The notes: generated by a model from the sequence alone, not told the origin. A stretch of DNA of 14,541 nt from JAJZJT01 sp964610905 (GCA_964610905.1 CAZSYT010000080.1:1-14541); one strand, 5' to 3'. Positions 7,192 to 14,258 are shown, counted from the stretch's first letter. Program-made: numbers and translations.

Positions 7192-7785
7192 TCAGCCCAC
7201 GGGCCGCCCCGTCGGAGCCAGCGTGCGCCCCGAGCTCCCGTCGACCGAGCGGAGGAGCTTCCGCAACAGCCCGGCGAGTGCGTCACGCTCCGGCCCGGTG
7301 AGCGCGTCGAGCAGGTCCCGCTCGCGGTCGGCCAGCGCCGACACGCAGGCGTCGACCCGCTGCCGCCCTGCGGGCGACAACCGGACGAGCACGCTCCGAC
7401 GGTCTGCCGGGTCGGGGCGGCGGGCCACCAGACCCGCTTCCTCGAGCCGGTCGATCCGGTTCGTCATCGCGCCGGAGCTGACGAGGTTCTGCCGCAGCAG
7501 CTCCCGTGGCGGCAGCTCGTAGGGGGGACCGGACCGGCGGAGGGCGGCGAGCACGTCGAAGCCCCAGCTCTCGAGGTGCTGGGCAGCGAAGGCCGAACGG
7601 CGCTCGCACTCGAGGCGCCGGCCGAGCCGCGAGAGCCGGCTCATGACGGCGAGCGGGGAGACGTCGAGCTCCGGCCGCTCTCGCCTCCAGTCGTCGAGGA
7701 TGGCGTCGACCTCGTCACGCGTCGTCGTAGGCGCCGGACGGGGCCGAGCCGGTCGCGGTGCCCGCGGCATCGCATCTGTCTCCAT
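7192..7785 (-). CDS. MarR family transcriptional regulator
   Basis: 197 residues from the ATG at 7785. MarR proteins are dimeric winged-helix DNA-binding regulators, often repressors released by small aromatic or oxidising ligands. The winged helix is visible: LESWGFDVLAALRRSG, recognition region LLRQNLVSSGAMTNRIDRLEEAGLV (about 97-120), then the wing DPADRRSVLVRLSPAGR (about 125-141), followed by the dimerisation helix (LADRERDLLDALTGPERDALAGLL). Start choice is uncertain: GTG 7821 has no ribosome-binding site, ATG 7770 has a GGAG nine bases upstream, and ATG 7785 fits a leaderless transcript from a promoter-like sequence at 7793-7821. The gene is divergent from the methyltransferase-VOC fusion, the classic arrangement for a regulator and its target. 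Residues before about 30 are Pro/Arg-rich and probably disordered. Confidence 0.9.
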   Translation of the reverse strand: METDAMPRAPRPARPRPAPTTTRDEVDAILDDWRRERPELDVSPLAVMSRLSRLGRRLECERRSAFAAQHLESWGFDVLAALRRSGPPYELPPRELLRQNLVSSGAMTNRIDRLEEAGLVARRPDPADRRSVLVRLSPAGRQRVDACVSALADRERDLLDALTGPERDALAGLLRKLLRSVDGSSGRTLAPTGRPVG

Positions 7786-7792
7786 ATCGTGA

Positions 7793-7824
7793 ATATTGAC
7801 ACCAAGCGAACCTCCTGTCACAGT
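7793..7824. promoter_or_regulatory. Interlocked divergent promoter-like elements
   Basis: On the plus strand TTGACA (7796-7801) and CACAGT (7819-7824) are 17 bases apart and point to the methyltransferase-VOC gene. On the minus strand GTGACA (7821-7816) and CAATAT (7798-7793) are also 17 bases apart and point to the MarR gene, with initiation expected close to its ATG at 7785. Each -10-like box overlaps the other promoter's -35-like box. The AATATT at 7792-7797 is a rare AT-rich spot in this DNA. The -10 matches are modest, so the elements are proposed by position and spacing only. Confidence 0.4.
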
Positions 7825-7826
7825 CG

Positions 7827-7840
7827 TCTCGACGTCGAGA
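7827..7840. promoter_or_regulatory. Perfect 14-bp palindrome, candidate MarR operator
   Basis: TCTCGACGTCGAGA is a perfect inverted repeat located just downstream of the plus-strand -10-like box, about where transcription of the methyltransferase-VOC gene would begin, and upstream of the MarR promoter. Size, symmetry and position suit a dimeric winged-helix repressor. Binding by the neighbouring MarR protein is inferred. Confidence 0.45.
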
Positions 7841-7865
7841 GACCGATCTGGAGGGGAGGCGTGCC

Positions 7866-9095
7866 GTGGTCGGCCGGACGAGTGCCCAGAGGAGCGACCA
7901 GGAGACCGACGAGGATCGCGGAGCTCCGCCGGCGCGCCCGGTCACGTGGGACCCGGCGCAGTACGGCCGGTTCGGCCGCGAGCGGGCGGTCGCCTTCTTC
8001 GACCTCGTGAGCCACGTGGACCTACCGTGGGCGGCGTCCGTCCTCGACCTCGGCTGCGGGCCCGGGCGGCTCACCGCCGAGCTGGCGGAACGCTGGCCGG
8101 CAGCGCGCGTCGTCGGCGTCGACAGCTCCGGGACGATGCTCGCCGAGGCATCGCAGCTGGCGTCACCGGGCCACCTCGAGTTCGTCCTCGCCGACGTGCG
8201 CACCTACGAGCCGGACGAGCCGGTCGACGTGCTCGTGACCAATGCGACCTTGCAGTGGGTCCCCGGCCATCTCGGCCTCCTGGCGCGCTACGCCTCGTTC
8301 CTCGCACCGGGCGGCGTGCTCGCCCTGCAGGTACCGGGCAACTTCGCCGAGCCGAGCCACGTCCTCCTCCGGCGCCTCGCGGCGTCCGAGCGATGGTCGC
8401 CCCTGCTCGACGGACAGCCGGCGCCCTGGCCATCCTCGAACGACCCGGCCGACTACCTCGGGGCCCTCGAGGCGGCCGGCCTCGAGGCGAGCGCGTGGGA
8501 GACCACCTACGTCCAGGTGCTCGACGGAGAGGATGCCGTCCTCGAGTGGATGAGGGGCACCGCCCTCCGGCCCGTGCTCGGCGCCCTCGCCCCGGGCGAC
8601 GCGGAGGCCTTCGCGACGGAGTACGGGACGGCCCTCCGTGCCGCATACCCGCCGCGCCCCGGCGGCACGCTGCTCCCGTACCGTCGGGTGTTCGCCGTCG
8701 GGCGGCGCCCTCCGGGAGGCCTCGTCCGGCCCGTCGTGGCCGCCCTCGACCACGCCCAGCTCGCCATGCCGGCGGGAGCCGAGGAAGAGGGCCGCGCCTT
8801 CTACGCCGGCCTGCTGGGCCTCGTGGAGGTGCCCAGGCCGCCGGCGCTCGCCGCCCGCGGAGGCTGCTGGTTCCGCGGCGTCGGCGCGCAGGTGCACCTC
8901 GGGGTCGACCCGGACTTCCGGGCCGCCACCAAGGCGCACGTGGGGCTGCGCGTCGTCGGGCTCGACGTGCTGGCGCCGCGCCTCGCCGAGGCGGGCCGAC
9001 CGGTCGTGTGGGACGACGAGCTCGCACCGGTCCGTCGCGTGTTCACCGAGGACCCCTTCGGGAACCGGATCGAGCTGCTCGAGCCTCCCCGCTGA
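7866..9095 (+). CDS. Trans-aconitate-methyltransferase-like domain fused to a VOC/glyoxalase-fold domain
   Basis: 409 residues; GTG start with GGAGGGGAGG about six bases upstream. Residues 1-285 are a class I SAM-dependent methyltransferase most like Tam: entry motif VTWDPAQYGRFGRERAVAFFDL (26-47), SAM loop VLDLGCGPGRLT (59-70), VGVDSSGTML (83-92), TNATLQWV (125-132) and VPGNFAEPSH (156-165), equivalent to the NNFDEPSH motif of Tam. Residues 290-409 form a vicinal-oxygen-chelate unit: LDHAQL (His296), AFYAGLLGL, VHLGV (His344), HVGLRV (His358) and DPFGNRIELLEP (Glu403), so plausible metal ligands are kept. Tam proteins usually end near residue 255-280, so the C-terminal domain is an addition. 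It may methylate a carboxylate while the VOC part binds, sequesters or isomerises a related ligand. Probably controlled by the divergent MarR gene. Confidence 0.9.
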   Translation: MVGRTSAQRSDQETDEDRGAPPARPVTWDPAQYGRFGRERAVAFFDLVSHVDLPWAASVLDLGCGPGRLTAELAERWPAARVVGVDSSGTMLAEASQLASPGHLEFVLADVRTYEPDEPVDVLVTNATLQWVPGHLGLLARYASFLAPGGVLALQVPGNFAEPSHVLLRRLAASERWSPLLDGQPAPWPSSNDPADYLGALEAAGLEASAWETTYVQVLDGEDAVLEWMRGTALRPVLGALAPGDAEAFATEYGTALRAAYPPRPGGTLLPYRRVFAVGRRPPGGLVRPVVAALDHAQLAMPAGAEEEGRAFYAGLLGLVEVPRPPALAARGGCWFRGVGAQVHLGVDPDFRAATKAHVGLRVVGLDVLAPRLAEAGRPVVWDDELAPVRRVFTEDPFGNRIELLEPPR

Positions 9096-9130
9096 CGCAG
9101 CCGGTCGGCGCTCGTCCCCTTCGGGCACCT

Positions 9131-9163
9131 CGGCGGGCCCGCGTCAGCCTCGGCGGCCCGCCG
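9131..9163. terminator. Hairpin between convergent genes
   Basis: CGGCGGGC (9131-9138) pairs with GCCCGCCG (9156-9163), an 8-bp stem with a 17-base loop, in the 78-bp space between two genes that face each other. No T-tract on either strand. Proposed as a bidirectional terminator from position and stem. Confidence 0.3.
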
Positions 9164-9173
9164 CCACCACCGA

Positions 9174-10142
9174 TCAGCCTCCGGCGTCGTGGGTGGACGG
9201 CTCGACCACGACGAGGTGGTCACCGGCCTCCACCAGCGGGTCGTCCGTCACGCCGATTCGGACCTCGTCGGCTCGGACCAGTCCGAGGACGAGCCCCCGG
9301 TGACGCCCGCGGACCTCACCGAGCGGCCAGCCCACGTCGTCGGGGTCGACCGCGACCTCGCGCATCCGGCTGCCGCTCGAGGTCACGAGGCGGAGCAGGA
9401 CCTCGCCGGCGTGGGGCGCCTCGAGGCTCTTCGTGAGGGCCTGGACCACGAGCTCGTCGGCCGAGACCTGGACCGGTACCCCGAGCTCGCGCAGGGCGCG
9501 GCACACGCTCGCCGAACGGGCGAGGGCGACGGTCGGCACGTCGGGTGCGGCCTGCCGGAGCAGGACGGCCGTCACCAGCACCTCGGCGTCCGTGGCGCCG
9601 GTCACGAGCAGCTCTGCGGCCCGCTCGGGACGGGACCGACGGACGGCCTGCTCGCTCGTCGGGTCCGCCCGCACGTGGCGGGCTCCGTCAGGCAGCCCGG
9701 TCAGCTCGACGTCGCTCACGACGACCACCCGGCGACCGGCGGCCGACAGGGTGGCGGCGACCTGCGTCACGACGGCGTCGCCCCCGTAGACGACGACCTC
9801 CCCTCCCGCCAGCTCCGGACGGACCACAGCGAGCAGCCTACGCACGTGGGCCGCGGCCACGGCGCCGGCGAAGAGGGCGAACGCCGAGGCGAACAGCGGG
9901 ATGGTCGTAAGCATCACGAGCGATGCGATCGCCCGGCCGACGGCGTCCTTCGGCGTCACGTCCCCGTAGCCGACCGTCGTCGCCGTCGTGACGGCCCAGT
10001 AGACGCCCGTCCCTAAGGAGACGTGCTGGGTGGCGGCGAACCCGGCGGCCCCGCCGAGGAGGCAGACGACGCCCACGGCCACGAGCCTCCCGGCCTGGGA
10101 CCGCGTCAGACGGGAGACCAGCACCACGAGGACCGACGGCAC
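9174..10142 (-). CDS. Two-TM potassium channel with cytoplasmic RCK (TrkA-N/TrkA-C) region
   Basis: 322 residues; GTG start. Order: TM1 (about 16-38, RLVAVGVVCLLGGAAGFAA), pore helix and K+ selectivity filter TTVGYGD (55-61), TM2 (about 70-98), then a cytoplasmic ligand-gating region with an RCK/TrkA-N fold (from about 114, GGEVVVYGGDAVVTQVAATL) and a TrkA-C-like end (IGVTDDPLVEAGDHLVVVEP). The architecture matches MthK-type prokaryotic channels that pass K+ across the inner membrane as tetramers. The Rossmann loop, normally GxGxxG, reads YGGDAVV, so its last glycine is missing; nucleotide binding may be weak or lost. An internal start for a free RCK subunit is not obvious. It stands alone between a convergent plus-strand gene and the RNA methyltransferase gene; a 63-bp space separates it from the latter. 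Confidence 0.92.
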   Translation of the reverse strand: MPSVLVVLVSRLTRSQAGRLVAVGVVCLLGGAAGFAATQHVSLGTGVYWAVTTATTVGYGDVTPKDAVGRAIASLVMLTTIPLFASAFALFAGAVAAAHVRRLLAVVRPELAGGEVVVYGGDAVVTQVAATLSAAGRRVVVVSDVELTGLPDGARHVRADPTSEQAVRRSRPERAAELLVTGATDAEVLVTAVLLRQAAPDVPTVALARSASVCRALRELGVPVQVSADELVVQALTKSLEAPHAGEVLLRLVTSSGSRMREVAVDPDDVGWPLGEVRGRHRGLVLGLVRADEVRIGVTDDPLVEAGDHLVVVEPSTHDAGG

Positions 10143-10205
10143 GCCGCGAGCATGCCACTGGGTCCCGCCGTCGTGGTGGCCTGCTGCTCGGGGACCCTCC
10201 GGGCG

Positions 10206-11114
10206 TCACGCCCCGGCGAACCGGTGGAACGCCACGGCGGCCGCTGTCGCCACGTTGAGCGAGTCGACGCCCGGAGCCATCGGGATGGCCACGACTTCGT
10301 CGGCGTGGGCGAGCGCCGTCGGGGAGAGCCCGGGTCCCTCGGCCCCGAGCAGCAGGGCGATACCGCGACGGGCCCGGCCGGGCGCGGCGTGCCGGGCCGC
10401 CAGCTCCCCGGGGGAGACGGGCCGGCGGCCACAGGCTGCGGCCGAGCCCGCGGGGGCGAGGGCGACGAGCGTGAGCCCGGCTGGGCGGAGCGCGTCGAGG
10501 GTGTCGGGCCAGGGAGCGAGCCGCGCGAAGGGGACGTGGAGCACGTGGCCCACCGACACCCGGACCGAGCGTCGGTAGAGGGGGTCGGCGCAGGTGGGGG
10601 AGAGCAGGACGGCGCCGACCCCGAAGGCGGCGGCGTTGCGGAAGAGGGCCCCGAGGTTCTCGTGGTCGTTCACGCCCTCGAGGACCGCCGCCATGGGCGG
10701 GCCGCCCCCGACGCTCGGCCGGTGGGCCGCCCGGGCGACCAACACGTGGGCGTCGGTCGGCGGCGGCCGGCGGGCGATGGCCACCACGCCCCGGTGGAGG
10801 GCGAAGCCGACGGTGGCGGCGACGACCGGGCGGCGCCCCACGTAGACGGGAGCCCCACGCGCCCGTACGCCGGCGACCAGCTCGGCGGCGGCGTCCACCT
10901 GGTGGTCGTCGACGAGCAGCGAGCGCACCTCGTACGCCGACGTGAGCAGCTGCCCGACGGCGACCCGGCCCTCCACCACCACGATGCCCTCGTCGGCTCC
11001 GCGTCGCCTCCGGAGCTCGGCGTCGTTCAGGTCGCGGTAGTCGGCGAGCCGGGGGTCGGCCGGGTCGTCGACGGCGACGAGCGGCCCCGTGGGCACGAGC
11101 GGCGTGCCCGCCAC
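10206..11114 (-). CDS. TrmH/SpoU family RNA methyltransferase
   Basis: 302 residues. SPOUT-class enzyme that transfers a methyl group from SAM to ribose 2'-OH (or a base) in tRNA or rRNA. All three conserved motifs are present: NDHENLGALFRNAAAFG (149-165), LLGAEGPGLS (255-264) and IPMAPGVDSLNVATAAAVAFH (277-297), the last forming the trefoil knot that holds SAM. The N-terminal 100 residues fit the L30e-like substrate-binding domain seen in this family (RGADEGIVVVEGRVAVGQLL). The GTG start follows immediately after the TGA of the nitroreductase-family gene (TGAGTG), so the two are translationally coupled. The exact target nucleotide cannot be inferred. Confidence 0.93.
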   Translation of the reverse strand: MAGTPLVPTGPLVAVDDPADPRLADYRDLNDAELRRRRGADEGIVVVEGRVAVGQLLTSAYEVRSLLVDDHQVDAAAELVAGVRARGAPVYVGRRPVVAATVGFALHRGVVAIARRPPPTDAHVLVARAAHRPSVGGGPPMAAVLEGVNDHENLGALFRNAAAFGVGAVLLSPTCADPLYRRSVRVSVGHVLHVPFARLAPWPDTLDALRPAGLTLVALAPAGSAAACGRRPVSPGELAARHAAPGRARRGIALLLGAEGPGLSPTALAHADEVVAIPMAPGVDSLNVATAAAVAFHRFAGA

Positions 11115-11531
11115 TCAGTCGCGGCGCTGCAGCTCGACCACCGGGATGACCCGGCTCGTCTTCGCCGCGTACTCGGCGAACCCGGGGTAACGACGGGCCT
11201 GCTCGCCGTAGATCCGGTCGCGTTCCGCCCCGACCACGTCCACGGCCCGCGCCGCGTACGCCTCGGTGCCGACCTCGACGGTGACGTCGGGGTGGGCGAC
11301 GAGGTTGCGGTACCAGTCGGGGTCCGAGTCGGCGCCCGCCTTCGAGGCGAAGACGTAGCGGTGCCCGTCGAGGTCGAGGTACAGCATCGGGTTGACACGC
11401 TCGGCGCCACTGCGGGCGCCGGTCGTGTGGAGGAGCAGCAGGGGAGCGCCCTCGAACTGCCCGCCGACCCGCCCCTCGTTCGCCCTGAACTCGTCGATGA
11501 CCCGCGCGTTCCAGTCCTGCACGTCGCTCAT
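11115..11531 (-). CDS. Nitroreductase family deazaflavin-dependent oxidoreductase (Ddn-like)
   Basis: 138 residues. Split-barrel F420-binding protein like the mycobacterial Ddn family. Signature segments: PLLLLHTTGARSGAERVNPM (30-49), then YVFASKAGADSDPDWYRNLV (59-78) and AHPDVTVEVGTE (79-90). These form the deazaflavin pocket; typical reactions are F420H2-dependent reductions of quinones or other acceptors, supporting redox defence. The reading frame is open far upstream, but the ATG at 11531 has AGGAGG eight bases before it and gives the normal family length. Coupled to the downstream RNA methyltransferase gene. Divergent from the plus-strand thioesterase gene across a 171-bp region. Confidence 0.93.
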   Translation of the reverse strand: MSDVQDWNARVIDEFRANEGRVGGQFEGAPLLLLHTTGARSGAERVNPMLYLDLDGHRYVFASKAGADSDPDWYRNLVAHPDVTVEVGTEAYAARAVDVVGAERDRIYGEQARRYPGFAEYAAKTSRVIPVVELQRRD

Positions 11532-11665
11532 GTCGGTCTCCTCCTGCCGTCCGTGCCCGCGACCGGCCCGCGGCCCGTCTGGCGCACCGGGACCTCCGGT
11601 CCGCCACCGAGGGTAGCGGTGCCAGCCCGGCGCCTCGTCACGTCGGGGAGGACCGCGCTCTGCGC

Positions 11666-11694
11666 TTGACGCCCTCCGTCCTCCCGACCATCCT
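11666..11694 (+). promoter_or_regulatory. Promoter-like sequence for a leaderless thioesterase transcript
   Basis: TTGACG (11666-11671) and CATCCT (11689-11694) are separated by 17 bases. Transcription would start about seven bases further, next to the ATG at 11703. No Shine-Dalgarno-like sequence precedes that ATG, which fits a leaderless mRNA, a common form in actinobacteria. The -10 match is weak. Confidence 0.35.
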
Positions 11695-11702
11695 GGCGCC
11701 CC

Positions 11703-12560
11703 ATGGCGGGCACCTTCGCCGACGACGTGGTCGTCCAGCCGACCGGGCCGGGCACGTACCGGGCCGAGCTCGGCCACGACTGGGACCTCGTGCCCGTTCC
11801 CCAGGGTGGGATCGTCGTCGCCTTCGCCCTGCGCGCCGCCACGCTCGAGCTCGCCGAGCCGGACCAGCGGCTCCGCTCGTCGACGGCGGTGTTCGCCGGG
11901 CAGGTGGCCGCCGGAGCGCTCGACCTCGAGGCAACGGTGCTGCGCCGCGGCCGGTCCGCCAGCCAGGTGGCCGTGACGGTGCGCAACGCCGGCGCCGGCG
12001 CCGGCATCACGGTCCTCGCCGTCTTCGGCGGGACGCGGCGCGGACCGAGCTTCGTCGACGTGGCGCCCCCACCGGCGTCGGCGCCCGGCGCATGCCCTTC
12101 GTGGCGCGACCCGCCGCCCCCCGAGGCCGTCGAAGCGGGCTGGGAGGCGCGACCGACGCCCTTCTGGCAGCGCCTCGAGGGCCGCACGGCGCTCGGGCAC
12201 GCACCGTGGGAGCGCTTCGACCCCGCGACCTCGGACGTCGCCACCTGGCTGCGCTTCGACGACCCGCCGCTGTGCGACGACGGCACGCTCGACCCGCTCG
12301 GCCTCGTGGTGCTGGCGGACCGCATGCCCGGGGCGGTGTCCGAGCGTGTCGGTCACACCGGAGACCCGTTCTTCGCCCCGAGCGCCGACCTCACCGTGCA
12401 CCTCTTCGAGCCGCTGCGGACACCGTGGGTCCTCGCCCACGACCGGGCCCGGTGGGCCGGTGACGGGTGGGCCTCGGGCGAGACGACCCTGTGGGCCGAG
12501 GACGGGACCCTCGTCGCCTACGCGACCCAGATGATGCTGTTCACGTACCTCGCGCCGTGA
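11703..12560 (+). CDS. Acyl-CoA thioesterase family protein (TesB-like double hotdog)
   Basis: 285 residues. Thioesterase-like superfamily protein (4HBT_3 type) built from two hotdog folds. The first contains DWDLVPVPQGGIVVAFALRAA (26-46), where the helix after the Gly pair is the central hotdog helix, and STAVFAGQVAAGALDLEATVLRRGRSASQVAVTV. The second contains DPLGLVVLADRMPGAV, FAPSADLTVHLFEPL and ARWAGDGWASGETTLWAEDG, ending in YATQMMLFTYL. It probably hydrolyses acyl-CoA esters in the cytoplasm; chain length preference is not readable. It is the only plus-strand gene of its neighbourhood, divergent from the nitroreductase-like gene and convergent with the small gene at 12612. It is unrelated in sequence to the acyl-ACP thioesterase at 4053-4910. 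Confidence 0.87.
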   Translation: MAGTFADDVVVQPTGPGTYRAELGHDWDLVPVPQGGIVVAFALRAATLELAEPDQRLRSSTAVFAGQVAAGALDLEATVLRRGRSASQVAVTVRNAGAGAGITVLAVFGGTRRGPSFVDVAPPPASAPGACPSWRDPPPPEAVEAGWEARPTPFWQRLEGRTALGHAPWERFDPATSDVATWLRFDDPPLCDDGTLDPLGLVVLADRMPGAVSERVGHTGDPFFAPSADLTVHLFEPLRTPWVLAHDRARWAGDGWASGETTLWAEDGTLVAYATQMMLFTYLAP

Positions 12561-12579
12561 GGCCGTCGTCGCTCCGACC

Positions 12580-12615
12580 GTGACCGGTGCCGATGGCGCC
12601 GTGCGCTCCGGTCAC
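12580..12615. terminator. Hairpin between convergent genes, overlapping a stop codon
   Basis: GTGACCGG (12580-12587) and CCGGTCAC (12608-12615) form a perfect 8-bp stem with a 20-base loop, between the thioesterase end (12560) and the stop codon of the small minus-strand gene (12612-12614). No T-tract. Position suggests a bidirectional terminator. Confidence 0.35.
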
Positions 12616-12806
12616 CACCACGACGGCGCGCCCGACCAGTCGGCGTGCGGGTCGGACGCCGGGAACGACTCGTCCTCCTGCTCGTCGAGGTAGGCGTCGG
12701 CGACCTCGTCGTCGTGGACCGGCCTCGTCGACCCGACGGGCGCCGTCGGCCCGACCCGGTGGCGTCCGGCCACCCCCCGGTCGACCTGCCGGTCCTCCGT
12801 TCCCAC
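12612..12806 (-). CDS. Small acidic protein with ESFPASDP motif, downstream of Dps
   Basis: About 64 residues. The C-terminal half (HDDEVADAYLDEQEDESFPASDPHADWSGAPSWW) resembles a short motif, an acidic helix followed by E-S/T-F-P-A-S-D-P, that I know from small uncharacterised bacterial proteins. The N-terminal half is Arg/Gly/Pro-rich and less convincing. The GTG at 12806 begins two bases after the TAG of the Dps gene, so translation by re-initiation is plausible; an ATG at 12839 would overlap Dps by 31 bases and is the alternative. Later GTG starts are also possible. Function unknown; the position suggests co-expression with Dps. Confidence 0.6.
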   Translation of the reverse strand: MGTEDRQVDRGVAGRHRVGPTAPVGSTRPVHDDEVADAYLDEQEDESFPASDPHADWSGAPSWW

Positions 12807-12808
12807 TG

Positions 12809-13300
12809 CTACGACCCGAGCGTGCTCCGGAGCATCCACGCTGCCTTCTCGTGCGCTCCCGCGCGCCGGCCGAGGAGGTCGGACGTCGCCAGGTCACGGG
12901 CGCGCTCGGCTGCGGGGAGGACGGCGCGGGCCGTCGCCACGACGATCTCGTGGGCAGCGAGCAGCCGCCGCACCATCTCCTCGGCACCGACCACCCCGTC
13001 GTCGTCGTCGGCGATCGACGAGAGGGAGGCGAGCTCGTGGTACGTGGCGGGAGCCCGCTCGCCGAGCGCCCGGATCCGCTCGGCGATCAGGTCGGTTGCC
13101 CCGGCCAGCTCGACGTAGTGCGCCTCGAAGAGCAGGTGCAGGGCGGGGAACGACGGACCGGTGACGTTCCAGTGGTAGTTCTGCGTCTTGAGGGAGAGGG
13201 TGTAGGTGTCGGAGAGCAGCCGTGCGAGGCCGTGGGCGATCTCGACCCGGTCCTCCTCGTCCATCCTCGGCACCGGCGCGCGTACCGTGAGCTCGGTCAT
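12809..13300 (-). CDS. dps: DNA starvation/stationary phase protection protein, Dps
   Basis: 163 residues, normal for the family. Ferritin-like dodecamer that oxidises and stores iron and protects DNA from peroxide. The ferroxidase ligands occur with the same spacing as in E. coli Dps: His43 (NYHWNV), His55 (LHLLFEAHY), Asp70 and Glu74 (ATDLIAERIRALG). The N-terminal tail is short and not lysine-rich, so direct DNA binding through a basic tail is not evident. The ATG at 13300 has AGGAGG eight bases upstream; the open frame extends further but those residues are Arg/Pro-rich shadow. A 253-bp stretch upstream, where regulation would be expected, contains no operator I can recognise. It is followed almost without gap by a small acidic protein gene. 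Confidence 0.95.
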   Translation of the reverse strand: MTELTVRAPVPRMDEEDRVEIAHGLARLLSDTYTLSLKTQNYHWNVTGPSFPALHLLFEAHYVELAGATDLIAERIRALGERAPATYHELASLSSIADDDDGVVGAEEMVRRLLAAHEIVVATARAVLPAAERARDLATSDLLGRRAGAHEKAAWMLRSTLGS

Positions 13301-13553
13301 GGCCTGGTCCTCCTTCGGGGTCTCGTCGTCACGGGTCGGGGCGACCGCCCGTGGGCGACGACCGCTCGTCCGGACGGGCTGCCGGACGGTCGTCCGCCGG
13401 GGCCGCACCCCGCCGATGGGTCCGGAACGGAACCGGCCGCACCACGGACGCCCACCCGTCACGTTGGCACGGTCGGCGGCAGGTGCCCTAGGGCCGAACG
13501 CCCCTGGTCTCCCGCCTCGGACAGGTGCGGGCCCCGGCGACCCGCTGCCCACC

Positions 13554-14258
13554 TCAGCGGGCGGCGGCCGGCACGACGGCGAGCGGGGTGCGCGCCGCCT
13601 CGCCGGCCTCGACACGTGCCCGCACGCCGAGCAGCATGCGCCTGGTCATGACGAAACTGGCAAGGCCGACCGGACCGCGGGCGAGCCGGGCCAGGGGGTT
13701 GCCGGTGCCGACGCGCTCGCGCACGACGAGGCGCGTCCGTCCGCTACCGGCCGGCACGAGCGCGAACGACCAGACGAACTCCCACCCCAGCCTCTCGTCG
13801 CGTCGCAGTGCCCGGCACGTGCGCACGTCGACCACCTGCAGCACGAGGGCCCGTCCGGGGACGATCTCGGCGACGCGCCATCCGCCGGTCCGGCCGGCGT
13901 CTGCGTAGACGACGTCGCCCTCGGCGAGGCCCTGCCACGCCGGGACCACCCGCCGGGCGCTGTGGACACCCAGGCCGGCGAGGTTCTCGAGCCAGTCGTA
14001 GCTGTAGAAACCGCCGCGGTCGGCCCCGATCTGGACGATCCAGGGCCACACCGCCTCCGGAGGCGCCTCGACCGTCACCGCCCGGGTCGCCTCCGCGGCC
14101 GGCTCGGCGACGAGGTGGTCGCCCGGGAGCACGCCGCCCACCTCCTCCTCGGTGGCCCCCCACGTGCGCTGCCACGGGTCCACGACCCGTTGCCACGCCA
14201 CGGCGACCGCACCGAGGGCGGACGCCGCCACCAGCGTCTTCGACCAGGTCCTTCCCAT
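13554..14258 (-). CDS. SRPBCC (START/Bet v1-like) domain protein with N-terminal membrane segment
   Basis: 234 residues. After MGRTWSK there is a hydrophobic stretch (TLVAASALGAVAVAW, 8-22), a likely membrane anchor, followed by VVDPWQRTWGATEEEVGGVLPGD. The SRPBCC fold starts at about 58 with ATRAVTVEAPPEAVWPWIVQIGADRGGFYSYDWLENLAGL (characteristic of a common actinobacterial subgroup), continues with GDVVYADAGRTGGWRVAEIVPGRALVL and ends with WEFVWSFALVPAGSGRTRLVVRER. Such folds form a deep hydrophobic cavity and bind lipids, polyketides or similar ligands; the ligand here is unknown. The ATG at 14258 has GGGAGG eight bases upstream; a GTG at 14267 is a weaker alternative. Confidence 0.87.
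   Translation of the reverse strand: MGRTWSKTLVAASALGAVAVAWQRVVDPWQRTWGATEEEVGGVLPGDHLVAEPAAEATRAVTVEAPPEAVWPWIVQIGADRGGFYSYDWLENLAGLGVHSARRVVPAWQGLAEGDVVYADAGRTGGWRVAEIVPGRALVLQVVDVRTCRALRRDERLGWEFVWSFALVPAGSGRTRLVVRERVGTGNPLARLARGPVGLASFVMTRRMLLGVRARVEAGEAARTPLAVVPAAAR

Noticed and set aside
3105..7301. Very long plus-strand open frame through most of the left half and the N gap
   Set aside because: It lies antisense to several genes with clear family motifs, is rich in Arg/Gly/Pro/Val shadow residues, and passes through Ns. It is a by-product of high GC content.
7800..7802. GTG start for MarR eight bases after AGGAGG
   Set aside because: The GTG at 7802-7800 is attractive by its ribosome-binding site but is not in the MarR reading frame; the in-frame codon there is GTC.
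11532..12440. N-terminal extension of the nitroreductase-family gene
   Set aside because: The open frame upstream of ATG 11531 is antisense to the thioesterase gene and low in complexity, while 11531 has a strong ribosome-binding site and the standard family N-terminus.
13301..13615. N-terminal extension of Dps
   Set aside because: The extra 105 residues are Arg/Pro/Gly-rich with no family similarity; ATG 13300 has AGGAGG at ideal spacing.
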